A program made the position numbers and the translations under genes. The notes below the pieces were generated by a model, which worked only from the letters and a program-made list of their open reading frames with translations, searched no databases and was not told the DNA's origin. Source: Pseudomonadota bacterium (GTDB taxonomy: Bacteria; Verrucomicrobiota; Verrucomicrobiia; Limisphaerales; SXTU01). Taken from it: 64,000 nucleotides of DNA. The stretch lies in contig RFVF01000011.1 in NCBI GenBank assembly GCA_009922615.1, positions 23,921 through 87,920 on the forward strand. The letters are read 5' to 3'. Below are positions 37,027 through 45,128 of this stretch, piece by piece (position 1 is the first letter of the stretch; each line of letters starts with the position of its first letter).

Positions 37027-38997
37027 ATGAAAAAGCTCCATGTCCTCTGTCTTATTCTACTCGGGTTCCCCCTTGCGGGCTGGGCGGCGCAATCTCTGAA
37101 GGAGTCCACCTTCACCCAGATCATCAAAGAAGTGAAAGTGGTCAGCCGGGCCAACCAAAGCGCTACGCCCGCCAAAGTATCCGATGTGTTCAAGGCACCC
37201 GACCTGATCCGCACCGGGCCGGAGTCCCTGGCCGAACTGATCGCCTCCGACAAGACGATCACCCGCGTCGGAGCGAACACCGTTTTCTCCTTCGAGCCCG
37301 CCGGCCGCGCGATGAATCTGGAGCAGGGCAGTGTGCTCTTCCACTCCCCCAAAGGCCAGGGTGGCGGCACGATACGCAGCAAGGGCGCTTCCGCCGCCGT
37401 GTTGGGCACCACGCTCGTCGTCACGGCCACAGAAGGCGGCGGTTTCAAGGCCATCGTGCTCGAAGGCAAGGGCCAAATCACGCTGCCCAACGGTGATTTC
37501 CGCGTCATCACCGCCGGCCAGATCACGTTCGTGCTGCCAGGCGCGCGGACGTTTGGGCCGACCTTGAACATCAACCTCGGCAAGCTGGTGGAGAACTCGC
37601 GACTCGTGCAGGGCTTCGAAAAGGAACTGCCCTCCAAACCCGTCATCCAGATCGAGATTGAACGGCAGAACACGCTGATTAAGACCGGCCAGGCCGAGGA
37701 CACCAAGAAGCTCGTCGTCAGCAGTTCGACCAAGGAAACCGTAGAGACCGTGGAATCCACCGTGCTGGAGCAGGTGGCGAAAGCCGTCGCGGACCCCACC
37801 GCCATTGCTCGGGCTAAAGATGTCACGATCAGTTCCTCCGCCTTGAGTGATTATCCCGGCCAGTTATTTTTGAACCGCATTTCGCTGAATGTGCCCGGCT
37901 TGGGGCCGGAAGTCTTTGCCGGCTTAATTGGCAAGAACATCACCATCGCGACTTCGCAGATTGATTTCACCCCGTTCCTGAACCTGACTGAATTCAAGCT
38001 CATCGCCGATAGCTTCCTGAAAATCCAAGCCCCACCACGGACTCCCTCCAGTGCGGCAATGAACACGCTGTCCTTGTTTGCGAACCTTTCAGAAAACGTG
38101 ACCCCGTTGCTTAAGCGAGTCGAGCTAATCGGGGCGGCCGGGCTGAACATTGAATCGGGCAGCACCATCGGTGCGGAAAACATTGGCGACGTGTCATTTG
38201 AAAGCGGCGCGGCAATGAGCCTGAACAACGTCAGCTTCTACAACTACACGGGAAACTTGGAATTCGACGCGCGCAGCTCGCTCGATCTGACCGGCGGCAG
38301 CATTTACGCCAACTCCTTGCTCGTCAAAGGCGGTGCCGTCAACCTCCTGAATGGCAGCTATTGCGCCTTGAACGGCTCTGCTGTTTTCAACGCCTACGGC
38401 ACCGACCTAATTGCGCGAGGCAGTTCCATATCTGGCAACACGATCAGCTTCGAAGCAAACGGCTCGGTGAATTTGGACAACCTTACCGCTACCGCCACTT
38501 CCTACCTCAACTTCAATGCCCAGCAGGACCTCAACCTCACGGGCGGGAGCTACTCGATCACGCGCGAGCAAATCAGCACCACGTTGAGTGCCGGCCGGGA
38601 TGTCGCGCTCTCGGGCTCGTGCATCAGCGGCTTCAGCACTCTGAACGTCAACGCCGTGCGCAACCTCGACATCGCCAATGGGTCGCTTACCGGTGGAACC
38701 GTCAACTCCGCCTCCGCCAACTTGACTGCGGCGGAGACCATCTCCCTCAACGGCCCGGTGCTTTCCGGCATCGCCAATATTTCCATGAGTGCCCGCACCC
38801 TGAACCTCCAGAACATCAACTTCCCCGCCGGCAGCACCGTCAACCTCTACTCTCAACTCGGCCGGCTCGCCCCGAACCCGAATTCAGGTGCCGGCTCCCT
38901 CCCCGGCTTCGTGAACTTCATCATCAACGTTACCTACAATAACAGCGACCCCCTCAGCTACGTCGGCAGCACGATTAACATTGCCACCCGCCGTTAA
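37027..38997 (+). CDS. Exported FecR-domain protein with beta-helix region
   Basis: 656 residues from the ATG at 37027 (GTG at 37021 is an alternative). A signal peptide (VLCLILLGFPLAGWA) is followed by a FecR domain (about 45-175: IRTGPESLAELIASDKTITRVG, LEQGSVLFHSPKG, AAVLGTTL). From about 270 onward the chain is rich in short Asn/Gly/Ser/Leu repeats (LDLTGGSIYANSLLV pattern), consistent with a right-handed beta-helix. There is no anti-sigma helix, so this is probably a surface or periplasmic structural protein rather than a FecR-type regulator. It is followed 16 bp later by a barrel protein. Confidence 0.82.
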   Translation: MKKLHVLCLILLGFPLAGWAAQSLKESTFTQIIKEVKVVSRANQSATPAKVSDVFKAPDLIRTGPESLAELIASDKTITRVGANTVFSFEPAGRAMNLEQGSVLFHSPKGQGGGTIRSKGASAAVLGTTLVVTATEGGGFKAIVLEGKGQITLPNGDFRVITAGQITFVLPGARTFGPTLNINLGKLVENSRLVQGFEKELPSKPVIQIEIERQNTLIKTGQAEDTKKLVVSSSTKETVETVESTVLEQVAKAVADPTAIARAKDVTISSSALSDYPGQLFLNRISLNVPGLGPEVFAGLIGKNITIATSQIDFTPFLNLTEFKLIADSFLKIQAPPRTPSSAAMNTLSLFANLSENVTPLLKRVELIGAAGLNIESGSTIGAENIGDVSFESGAAMSLNNVSFYNYTGNLEFDARSSLDLTGGSIYANSLLVKGGAVNLLNGSYCALNGSAVFNAYGTDLIARGSSISGNTISFEANGSVNLDNLTATATSYLNFNAQQDLNLTGGSYSITREQISTTLSAGRDVALSGSCISGFSTLNVNAVRNLDIANGSLTGGTVNSASANLTAAETISLNGPVLSGIANISMSARTLNLQNINFPAGSTVNLYSQLGRLAPNPNSGAGSLPGFVNFIINVTYNNSDPLSYVGSTINIATRR

Positions 38998-39013
38998 CCG
39001 GTTTTCCCGCACC

Positions 39014-40042
39014 ATGCGCTCCTCCTTGCCCCTCCTCGCCAGTGCCGTGTTTCTGGCCTTTGGCTCCCTCACCCACGCGCAAACATCGCCCCGTGTGGAC
39101 CAAGCCGATGCGTTCAAACGCCAGCAGGAGCTGGATAAAAAGCTGCGCGAAGCCACCACCCCCGGCGGCGCAACGATGGAAGCGCCGGAGTTGTTTCAAG
39201 GCGAACTCAAGGACGTCGGCCCACAATCGATCCTGCAAATGAAGCAGAAGCGCCAGCTCTTCGAGGTTGCGCTCGACAGCCAGTTCCTCCACACCTCGAA
39301 TCAAAACCTCGGCGAAGACGCGCAAGGCACGACACTTTTCGTCAACACCGCCCAGATTGCCCTCACCCCGCTCCCCATTCAGACCAGCCGGGGCGTCGTG
39401 GCCCCGCGTCTGGGCTACCGGCACCAGTGGTTCAACTACGGCCTCGGCGATCGTCCGGCCAGCAAGGGCGATACCGACTTTTCCCTTCAAGCGGTTTTCG
39501 GCGAAGTGAAATGGGCCTTCCGTCAGGACTGGATCGCGGAAGCCGGAATCGAATGGTCCCGCCTGATGAACGACTTGGAACTTCCCTCGCTGAATCGCCA
39601 TCAGTTCTACGCTGAAGTGCTGCCCCGGTTTGGCCTGACGCGCAACGTCGCCTTGAGCGAAACCAAGACGTTCACCTTTGCGTGGCAGATCAACTACCAC
39701 CTGACCGATGCCGCGCCCCTGCTGCCCACCTCCGTTTCCGGCGTCACGCGCAGCGCGAACGACCGCATGGACAACTCCTTCCTTGCCGCCTACACGCACG
39801 TCTTCGGCCCGAAACTCTCGGTGCAACCCTACTATCGCCTGTTGCTCACGCGCTACGGCGGCCAGGCGGCGCGCTTCGACTACCTGCACACCTTCGGCCT
39901 GTCGGCCTACGTCCCGCTCGCCCAGAACGTCAGCCTGCGCACCTTCCTCTCCTACGAAATGAAGGACTCCGACGCCCCACTCATCCCCGACTACCAGAAG
40001 TTTGACCTCGGCGGCGGACTGAACCTCAGTGTGCGCTTCTGA
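39014..40042 (+). CDS. Outer-membrane beta-barrel protein
   Basis: 342 residues from the ATG at 39014. The signal peptide ends at THAQ. A short alpha segment with QQELDKKLREA is followed by alternating amphipathic strands (for example FTFAWQINYHL, LSVQPYYRLLLTRYGG, VSLRTFLSYEM) and ends in SVRF, with the terminal Phe expected of a BAM substrate. It is probably the outer-membrane partner of the preceding FecR/beta-helix protein; transport or anchoring role inferred. It converges on folC. Confidence 0.8.
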   Translation: MRSSLPLLASAVFLAFGSLTHAQTSPRVDQADAFKRQQELDKKLREATTPGGATMEAPELFQGELKDVGPQSILQMKQKRQLFEVALDSQFLHTSNQNLGEDAQGTTLFVNTAQIALTPLPIQTSRGVVAPRLGYRHQWFNYGLGDRPASKGDTDFSLQAVFGEVKWAFRQDWIAEAGIEWSRLMNDLELPSLNRHQFYAEVLPRFGLTRNVALSETKTFTFAWQINYHLTDAAPLLPTSVSGVTRSANDRMDNSFLAAYTHVFGPKLSVQPYYRLLLTRYGGQAARFDYLHTFGLSAYVPLAQNVSLRTFLSYEMKDSDAPLIPDYQKFDLGGGLNLSVRF

Positions 40043-40051
40043 GCTACGCGC

Positions 40052-41344
40052 TCAACCTCGCGCCGCTTTCGGCTGCCATTCATTCAAGCCACGTTCTCCC
40101 GACGCTGGGTCCTGCCCCAACTGCTCCAGCGCTTCGCCGATCAAGTAAAGCGAACCAGCGATCACCACCCGCGGTTCCTGACCCAACGCGGCCAACGCAT
40201 CCGCCAAGGCCCCATGCGTCGTGACACACGCCGCCGGGTTTGCTGGCCGGCAAATCCCCGCGAGCACCGCCGGGGCCAGCGAGCGATTGCTGTTCACCGC
40301 CACTGCCGCGATACGCCCGGTCAACGGCGCAAGCACGCGGACCATCGCCTCACAGTCCTTGTCCGCCAGCATTCCGAGCACGAGCGCAAACGGCGATCCG
40401 GCAAACTCGGCTTTCAAAGCCACCGCCAGCGCCTGGACACCATCCAAGTTGTGTGCCCCGTCCAGGAGAAATTCCCGCTCCCCGAACTTCACCCGCTGCA
40501 AGCGCCCCGCCCACCGCACCGTCGCCAGCCCTTCGCGCATTGCGGCCTCGCTCACAGCCAACTTCGTTTGCAACGCCCGCACCACCGCTACCGCGAGTGC
40601 TGCATTGCGCTGCTGATGGGCTCCGCGCAACGCGACGGGAGCGCCGATCAGCGCTCCGTCGGCCAAATCGTCGGCCACCAGCGTCACCTCCGAACCGATC
40701 CGCTTGGCTGCCTCGCGAATCACCGTCAAAGCCTCCGATGCGTTCACCCCCGTGAGCACTGGCACGCCGAGCTTGATGATCCCTGCCTTCTCCGCTGCGA
40801 TCTTCGCCAGCGTGTCGCCCAGCCACTGCTGGTGATCGAGCGCAATGTTCGTGATCACGCTGGCCAGCGGCGTGACGATGTTGGTCGCATCCAGCCGCCC
40901 GCCCAGCCCTGTCTCCCAGATCACCACGTCGCACCGCTGCTGCGCGAAATACTTCAACGCCATAACCGTGACGAACTCGAAGAAAGTAAGCGGAGCACGC
41001 TCTGCATCCCCGCTGAAAGCTGAAACCTGAAACCTGAAAACTTCGCCCACCAACCGCGCCACCTCTGCCTCCGCGATCAACTCCCGGTTCACCTGCATCC
41101 GCTCGCGAAACGACACCAAGTGTGGCGACGTGAACAACCCCACGCGCAAACCCGCCGCGCGGTAAATGCTCTCCAGCATCGCGCACGTCGAGCCCTTGCC
41201 GTTCGTGCCGGCGACGTGAATGAACCTCAATTTCTCCTGCGGATTGCCTAGCGCCGCCGCCAGCCGCCGTGTCGGCTCCAAGCCGAACCGCGCGCCAAAG
41301 ACGGCGAGGCCGTGCAGGTGGGCCAAGGCTTCCGCGTAAGTCAT
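40052..41344 (-). CDS. folC: Folylpolyglutamate / dihydrofolate synthase FolC
   Basis: 430 residues from the ATG at 41344. The ATP loop is HVAGTNGKGSTCAML; FTSPHLVSFRERMQVN, ETGLGGRLDATN, and LDGAHNLDG are diagnostic. The enzyme adds glutamate to folates in the cytosol. At about residues 105-120 the peptide FRFQVSAFSGDAERAP is encoded by a four-unit heptad repeat, and lies between VGEVFR and PLTFFEFVTVMAL, where relatives have a short variable loop. It is the last gene of a cobA-hemD/tlyA/folC run (gap 21 bp). Confidence 0.95.
   Translation of the reverse strand: MTYAEALAHLHGLAVFGARFGLEPTRRLAAALGNPQEKLRFIHVAGTNGKGSTCAMLESIYRAAGLRVGLFTSPHLVSFRERMQVNRELIAEAEVARLVGEVFRFQVSAFSGDAERAPLTFFEFVTVMALKYFAQQRCDVVIWETGLGGRLDATNIVTPLASVITNIALDHQQWLGDTLAKIAAEKAGIIKLGVPVLTGVNASEALTVIREAAKRIGSEVTLVADDLADGALIGAPVALRGAHQQRNAALAVAVVRALQTKLAVSEAAMREGLATVRWAGRLQRVKFGEREFLLDGAHNLDGVQALAVALKAEFAGSPFALVLGMLADKDCEAMVRVLAPLTGRIAAVAVNSNRSLAPAVLAGICRPANPAACVTTHGALADALAALGQEPRVVIAGSLYLIGEALEQLGQDPASGERGLNEWQPKAARG
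41013..41040. repeat. Heptanucleotide repeat inside folC
   Basis: Four CTGAAAC-type heptamers (CTGAAAG, CTGAAAC, CTGAAAC, CTGAAAA) in tandem, translated in frame on the minus strand as VFRFQVSAFS. No inverted partner arm was seen. Confidence 0.75.
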
Positions 41345-41365
41345 CGCGCGCAAAACGTGCCTTGC

Positions 41366-42142
41366 TCAACCACGCGTCAGCAACACCAGAAACTCCTTGT
41401 TCCCCGCCGGCCCCAGCAGCGGCGACTCCGTCACGCCGCGCCAGGTAAGCGCGGGCAGTTCGGCTTTTACGAACGCTTCCAGCTCGGCCAGCACGCGCGC
41501 ATGGACCACTGGATCGGTGATGACGCCCTCGCCCTTGTCCGCCTCGGCCTTGCCCGCCTCGAACTGCGGCTTCACCAGCGCCACGATCTTCCCGTCCGCC
41601 GCCAGGAGCCGCTCTGCTGCCGGCAAAATCTTACGCAACGAAATGAACGAGCAATCCACCACGATCAAAGGCACAAGCGGGAACTGCGAATCGCGAACCG
41701 CGACTTGCGAATCCGCCGTGTGCAGGCGCTCAGCAGTGAGTTCGCGGGCGTTGGTCTTTTCGAGCACCACCACCCGCGAATCGTTCCGCAGCCTCCACGC
41801 AAGCTGCCCTTGCCCCACGTCCACAGCGAAAACGCGCGCTGCACCGCGTTGCAACAGACAGTCCGTGAAACCGCCCGTGCTCGCGCCGAGATCAATCGCC
41901 GTCAGCCCACGCACCTCGACACCAAAATGCTCCAGCGCGTGCTCCAGCTTATGCCCGCCTCGGCTTACGAACTTCTCCGTTGCCTCCAGAGTGAGCACGT
42001 CGGTCTGGCACACCACATCGCTGGCCTTGCGCGCGACTTGACCGTTCACGCGCACGAGGCCCGCCATCACGGCGCGCTTGGCCTTCTCGCGGCTGTCGCA
42101 TAGCCCCCGCACGACGAGTGCCTGGTCCAGCCGGGTGTTCAC
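41366..42142 (-). CDS. tlyA: TlyA-family rRNA 2'-O-methyltransferase
   Basis: 258 residues, GTG start at 42142. The N-terminal S4 RNA-binding domain (TRLDQALVVRGLCDSREKAK, GLVRVNGQVARK) is followed by an FtsJ-like methyltransferase: AIDLGASTGGFTDCLLQ (SAM loop), AVDVGQGQLAW, and VVDCSFISLRKI. TlyA proteins methylate ribosomal RNA riboses, and some are called haemolysin-like. Residues about 158-170 (ADSQVAVRDSQF) come from a heptad repeat just before the VVDCSFISL strand. It starts 3 bp after the cobA-hemD stop. Confidence 0.95.
   Translation of the reverse strand: MNTRLDQALVVRGLCDSREKAKRAVMAGLVRVNGQVARKASDVVCQTDVLTLEATEKFVSRGGHKLEHALEHFGVEVRGLTAIDLGASTGGFTDCLLQRGAARVFAVDVGQGQLAWRLRNDSRVVVLEKTNARELTAERLHTADSQVAVRDSQFPLVPLIVVDCSFISLRKILPAAERLLAADGKIVALVKPQFEAGKAEADKGEGVITDPVVHARVLAELEAFVKAELPALTWRGVTESPLLGPAGNKEFLVLLTRG
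41681..41715. repeat. Heptanucleotide repeat inside tlyA
   Basis: Five units of GCGAAnC-type phase (GAACTGC, GAATCGC, GAACCGC, GACTTGC, GAATCCG), in frame. The peptide is inserted between the AdoMet-site region and the next beta strand of TlyA. Confidence 0.7.
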
Positions 42143-42145
42143 ACG

Positions 42146-43660
42146 TTACACCTGCAGCGCGGCCACGAGGCCCGCGATGTTGTGCTGCTTCGCTTCGACC
42201 GTGGGCTTCAGCCCGAGCGCTGCAAACGCCTTCGTCGTCTCCGGACCGATGCTCGCCGTCTTGAGGCCGGGAAATTTCTTGAGCAACTCCGGCAATGGAA
42301 ACCGCGCATGAAAATTCTCCACGGCCGAACTGCTCGCAAATGTCAGCCAGTCCGCGCCCTCCTCGCGCAACCGGGCGGCAGTCCCGGCGGGATCATCCGT
42401 CTCCGGCACCGTCATATACACCGCCACGTCATCCACGATCGCCCCCTGCTCTTCCAGCAACTGCGGCAGCTCGGGGTTCGCCACCTCCGCGCGCAACAAC
42501 AACACGCGAAGATTTTCCAGATCGTCCTTCGCGGCAATCGCCTTGGCGATATCCTTGGCCACATATTTCTCCGGCATCGCGTCCACCGAGAGATGCAGCT
42601 CGTTCAGCTTCGCCGCCGTGGCCGGGCCCACCGCCGCGATACGCAGGCAGCCCAGCCCGCGAATGTCCTCAAACGCTTTGAAGAAATACTCGAAGAAGCA
42701 CGTGACGCCGTTCGGGCTCGTGAAGACGATCCACTGATACGAGCCGAGGCTGCCCATCGCCTCTGCTAGCACTTCGCGCTGTGTCGGCGCGGCGATCTTG
42801 ATCGTCGGGATTTCCAGCACGTCCGCTCCCAGGTCGAGCAACTGCCGGGACAAATCGCTCGCCTGCTCGCGCGTGCGCGTCACCACCACGCGCTGGCCGA
42901 AGAGTGGACGCCGTTCAAACCAATTTAACTTCTTCCGCAACTTGACCACCCCGCCAATGATCGTCACGGCGGGCGCGGTGAACTTTGCCTGCTCCACCAC
43001 GTCCGCGATCGTCGCGAGCGTGCCTTCAATGCTCTGCTGTCGGCCCGTCGTGCCCCAGCGCACGAGCGCCACCGGCGTGTCCGCCGCCATGCCGTGCGCG
43101 ATGAGCTGCTCGCCGATGCGCCGGATGCGTTCCACGCCCATGAGCACGATCTTGGTGCCACTGCTCTTCGCCAATTGCGCCCAATCGATGCTGCTCTCGT
43201 CTTTCGTCGGGTCCTCGTGGCCCGTGAGCACGGTAAAGCTCGAACAATGATCCCGATGCGTCACGGGAATGCCCGCGTAGTTCGGCCCCGCATAAAACGA
43301 CGACACGCCCGGCACCACCTCGAACGGCACTTTCGCCGCCGCAAGTTCCTCGGCCTCCTCGCCGCCGCGTCCGAAAATGTAGGGATCGCCGCCCTTGAGC
43401 CGCACGACGGTCTGGCCGGCTTTGGCCTTGGTGACGAGGAGTTGGTTAAGCTCCTCCTGCGGGATGGCATGAGCCGCCGCGCGTTTGCCGCCGTAGATGA
43501 ACTCGGCGGATTTCGGCGCGAGCCGCAGCAAGTCAGGATTGACCAGCGCGTCATAGACCACCACGTCCGCCCGCGCGAGCAGTTCCGCCCCGCGCCGCGT
43601 GAGCAAACCCGCGTCGCCTGGACCCGCGCCGACCAAATATACCGTGCCCTTCTGCTTCAT
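42146..43660 (-). CDS. Fused uroporphyrinogen-III methyltransferase / synthase (CobA-HemD)
   Basis: 504 residues. The N-terminal half (1-245) is SUMT/CobA: YLVGAGPGDAGLLTRRG, KGGDPYIFGRGGEEAE, and GVSSFYAGPNYAGIPVTHR, making precorrin-2 from uroporphyrinogen III. The C-terminal half (about 260-504) is HemD: RTREQASDLSRQLLDLGADVLEIPTI, FTSPNGV, FASSSAVENF, and GPETTKAFAALGL, which closes the tetrapyrrole ring. The fusion supplies both substrate and branch to siroheme/cobalamin. No cobalamin riboswitch is seen upstream. It leads tlyA and folC. Confidence 0.95.
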   Translation of the reverse strand: MKQKGTVYLVGAGPGDAGLLTRRGAELLARADVVVYDALVNPDLLRLAPKSAEFIYGGKRAAAHAIPQEELNQLLVTKAKAGQTVVRLKGGDPYIFGRGGEEAEELAAAKVPFEVVPGVSSFYAGPNYAGIPVTHRDHCSSFTVLTGHEDPTKDESSIDWAQLAKSSGTKIVLMGVERIRRIGEQLIAHGMAADTPVALVRWGTTGRQQSIEGTLATIADVVEQAKFTAPAVTIIGGVVKLRKKLNWFERRPLFGQRVVVTRTREQASDLSRQLLDLGADVLEIPTIKIAAPTQREVLAEAMGSLGSYQWIVFTSPNGVTCFFEYFFKAFEDIRGLGCLRIAAVGPATAAKLNELHLSVDAMPEKYVAKDIAKAIAAKDDLENLRVLLLRAEVANPELPQLLEEQGAIVDDVAVYMTVPETDDPAGTAARLREEGADWLTFASSSAVENFHARFPLPELLKKFPGLKTASIGPETTKAFAALGLKPTVEAKQHNIAGLVAALQV

Positions 43661-43902
43661 GTGCGCGGGACTGTAGAAGCGCCAAGGAAAAGCTCAAAGG
43701 GCAAAAGAATTCCACGTCGCCTCGGCGTCACCACTCGAACCAACTGGCAAGCGGCTGAGTGATTTGTCACATCCGCGCCCGAATCCGTCCCGGCGGCGGC
43801 CACAGGCAAGACGGGCCGTCCCTTGGAGTGGCGGCTTGTTTTTCCGGTTGTCTCCCCTGCCCTTCTCCCCAACTCTCGCGCGAGCAACAATTTCATTTCG
43901 CC

Positions 43903-45003
43903 ATGCCCACGCTTCCGCTCCGCCCCGCTGACCAGTGCGCCTTTGACCAACTCTCCCTCGGGGAGATCATGCTGCGGCTCGATCCCGGTGAGGGGCGCGT
44001 GCGGACGACCCGCGAGTTCAAGGTCTGGGAGGGCGGCGGGGAATACAACGTGGCGCGCGGGTTGCGCCGGTGCTTCGGCCTGCGCACGGCCGTGGTCACG
44101 GCCTTCCCCGAGAATGACGTGGGCCGGCTCGTGGAGGACTTCATCCTGCAAGGCGGCGTGGACACGCGGTTCATCCAGTGGGTGCCGTTCGATGGCATTG
44201 GGCGCAACACGCGCGTGGGGCTGAACTTCACCGAGCGCGGCTACGGCGTGCGCGGGGCGGTGGGCATCTCGGACCGCGCGAACTCCGCCGCCAGCCAGAT
44301 GCGGCCGGGCCAGGTGGATTGGGAGCACATCTTCGGCAAACTGGGCGTGCGCTGGTTGCACACCGGCGGCATCTACGCCGCGCTCTCCGAGACGACGGCG
44401 GCGGTGGTGCTCGAAGCTGTGCAGGCGGCGAAGCGCCACGGGACCATCGTCAGCTACGACCTCAACTACCGGCCGTCGCTCTGGAAATCCATCGGCGGGC
44501 AGAAGAAGGCGCAGGAGGTCAACCGCGCCCTCGCGCCGTTCATCGACGTGATGATCGGCAACGAGGAGGATTTCACCGCCTGCCTGGGCTTCGCGGTGCC
44601 GGGCGTGGATCACAATCTGGCGAACCTGGAGACGGAGGCGTTCAAGCAGATGATCGCGCAGGCGGTGAAGGAATTCCCGAACTTCAAGGTGGTGGCCACC
44701 ACGCTGCGCACGGTGAAGTCCGCGAGCGTCAACGACTGGGGTGCGATTTGCTGGGCGGGCGGGCAGTTCTTCGAGGCGGAGCTGCGGCAGGACTTGTGGA
44801 TTCTCGACCGCGTCGGGGGCGGTGACAGCTTCGCCAGCGGGTTAATCTACGGTTTCCTCCAGTTCAACGACGCGCAAAAGGCCGTGGACTACGGCGCCGC
44901 GCACGGTGCGCTGGCCATGACCACGCCGGGCGATACCAGCATGGCGACGTTGAAGGAAGTCGAGGCGCTCGTCGGTGGCGGCAGCGCAAGAGTGCAGCGG
45001 TGA
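43903..45003 (+). CDS. PfkB-family sugar kinase (2-keto-3-deoxygluconate kinase-like)
   Basis: 366 residues from the ATG at 43903. LGEIMLRLDPGEGR at the start and WEGGGEYNVARGLRRCFG are the sugar-binding head; VSYDLNYRPSLW and IGNEEDF are PfkB landmarks. The catalytic anion-hole motif near the C-terminus reads DRVGGGDSFASGLIYGF, where Gly replaces the usual Ala of GAGDSF but the catalytic Asp is present. Start is consistent with a KdgK-like enzyme. It converges on the phosphohexomutase gene across a palindromic repeat. Confidence 0.88.
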   Translation: MPTLPLRPADQCAFDQLSLGEIMLRLDPGEGRVRTTREFKVWEGGGEYNVARGLRRCFGLRTAVVTAFPENDVGRLVEDFILQGGVDTRFIQWVPFDGIGRNTRVGLNFTERGYGVRGAVGISDRANSAASQMRPGQVDWEHIFGKLGVRWLHTGGIYAALSETTAAVVLEAVQAAKRHGTIVSYDLNYRPSLWKSIGGQKKAQEVNRALAPFIDVMIGNEEDFTACLGFAVPGVDHNLANLETEAFKQMIAQAVKEFPNFKVVATTLRTVKSASVNDWGAICWAGGQFFEAELRQDLWILDRVGGGDSFASGLIYGFLQFNDAQKAVDYGAAHGALAMTTPGDTSMATLKEVEALVGGGSARVQR

Positions 45004-45010
45004 TTTGTAA

Positions 45011-45128
45011 GGTGGCGGAGCGCGGCTCTGTGAGCCGCAGCACTCCCGGCAGGAAGTGGCGCTGGATTACATCGAGACGGTTCAGATTTGCGATCGATCG
45101 TGCGGGTCACAGACCCGCGCTCCGCGCC
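45011..45128. repeat. Two-hairpin palindromic element between convergent genes
   Basis: GGCGGAGCGCGG (45014-45025) pairs imperfectly with GCGCTCCGCGCC (45117-45128) as an outer stem. Inside are two perfect 7-bp hairpins: GCGGCTC/GAGCCGC (45022-45038) and GCGGGTC/GACCCGC (45102-45118). The right end touches the phosphohexomutase stop codon. It probably serves as a bidirectional terminator. Confidence 0.75.

Noticed and set aside
40043..40052. Terminator between the barrel gene and folC
   Set aside because: Only 9 bp separate the convergent stops; no stem-loop is possible there.
42900..43900. Cobalamin riboswitch near cobA-hemD
   Set aside because: No B12-box-like sequence or conserved structure was found upstream of the gene.
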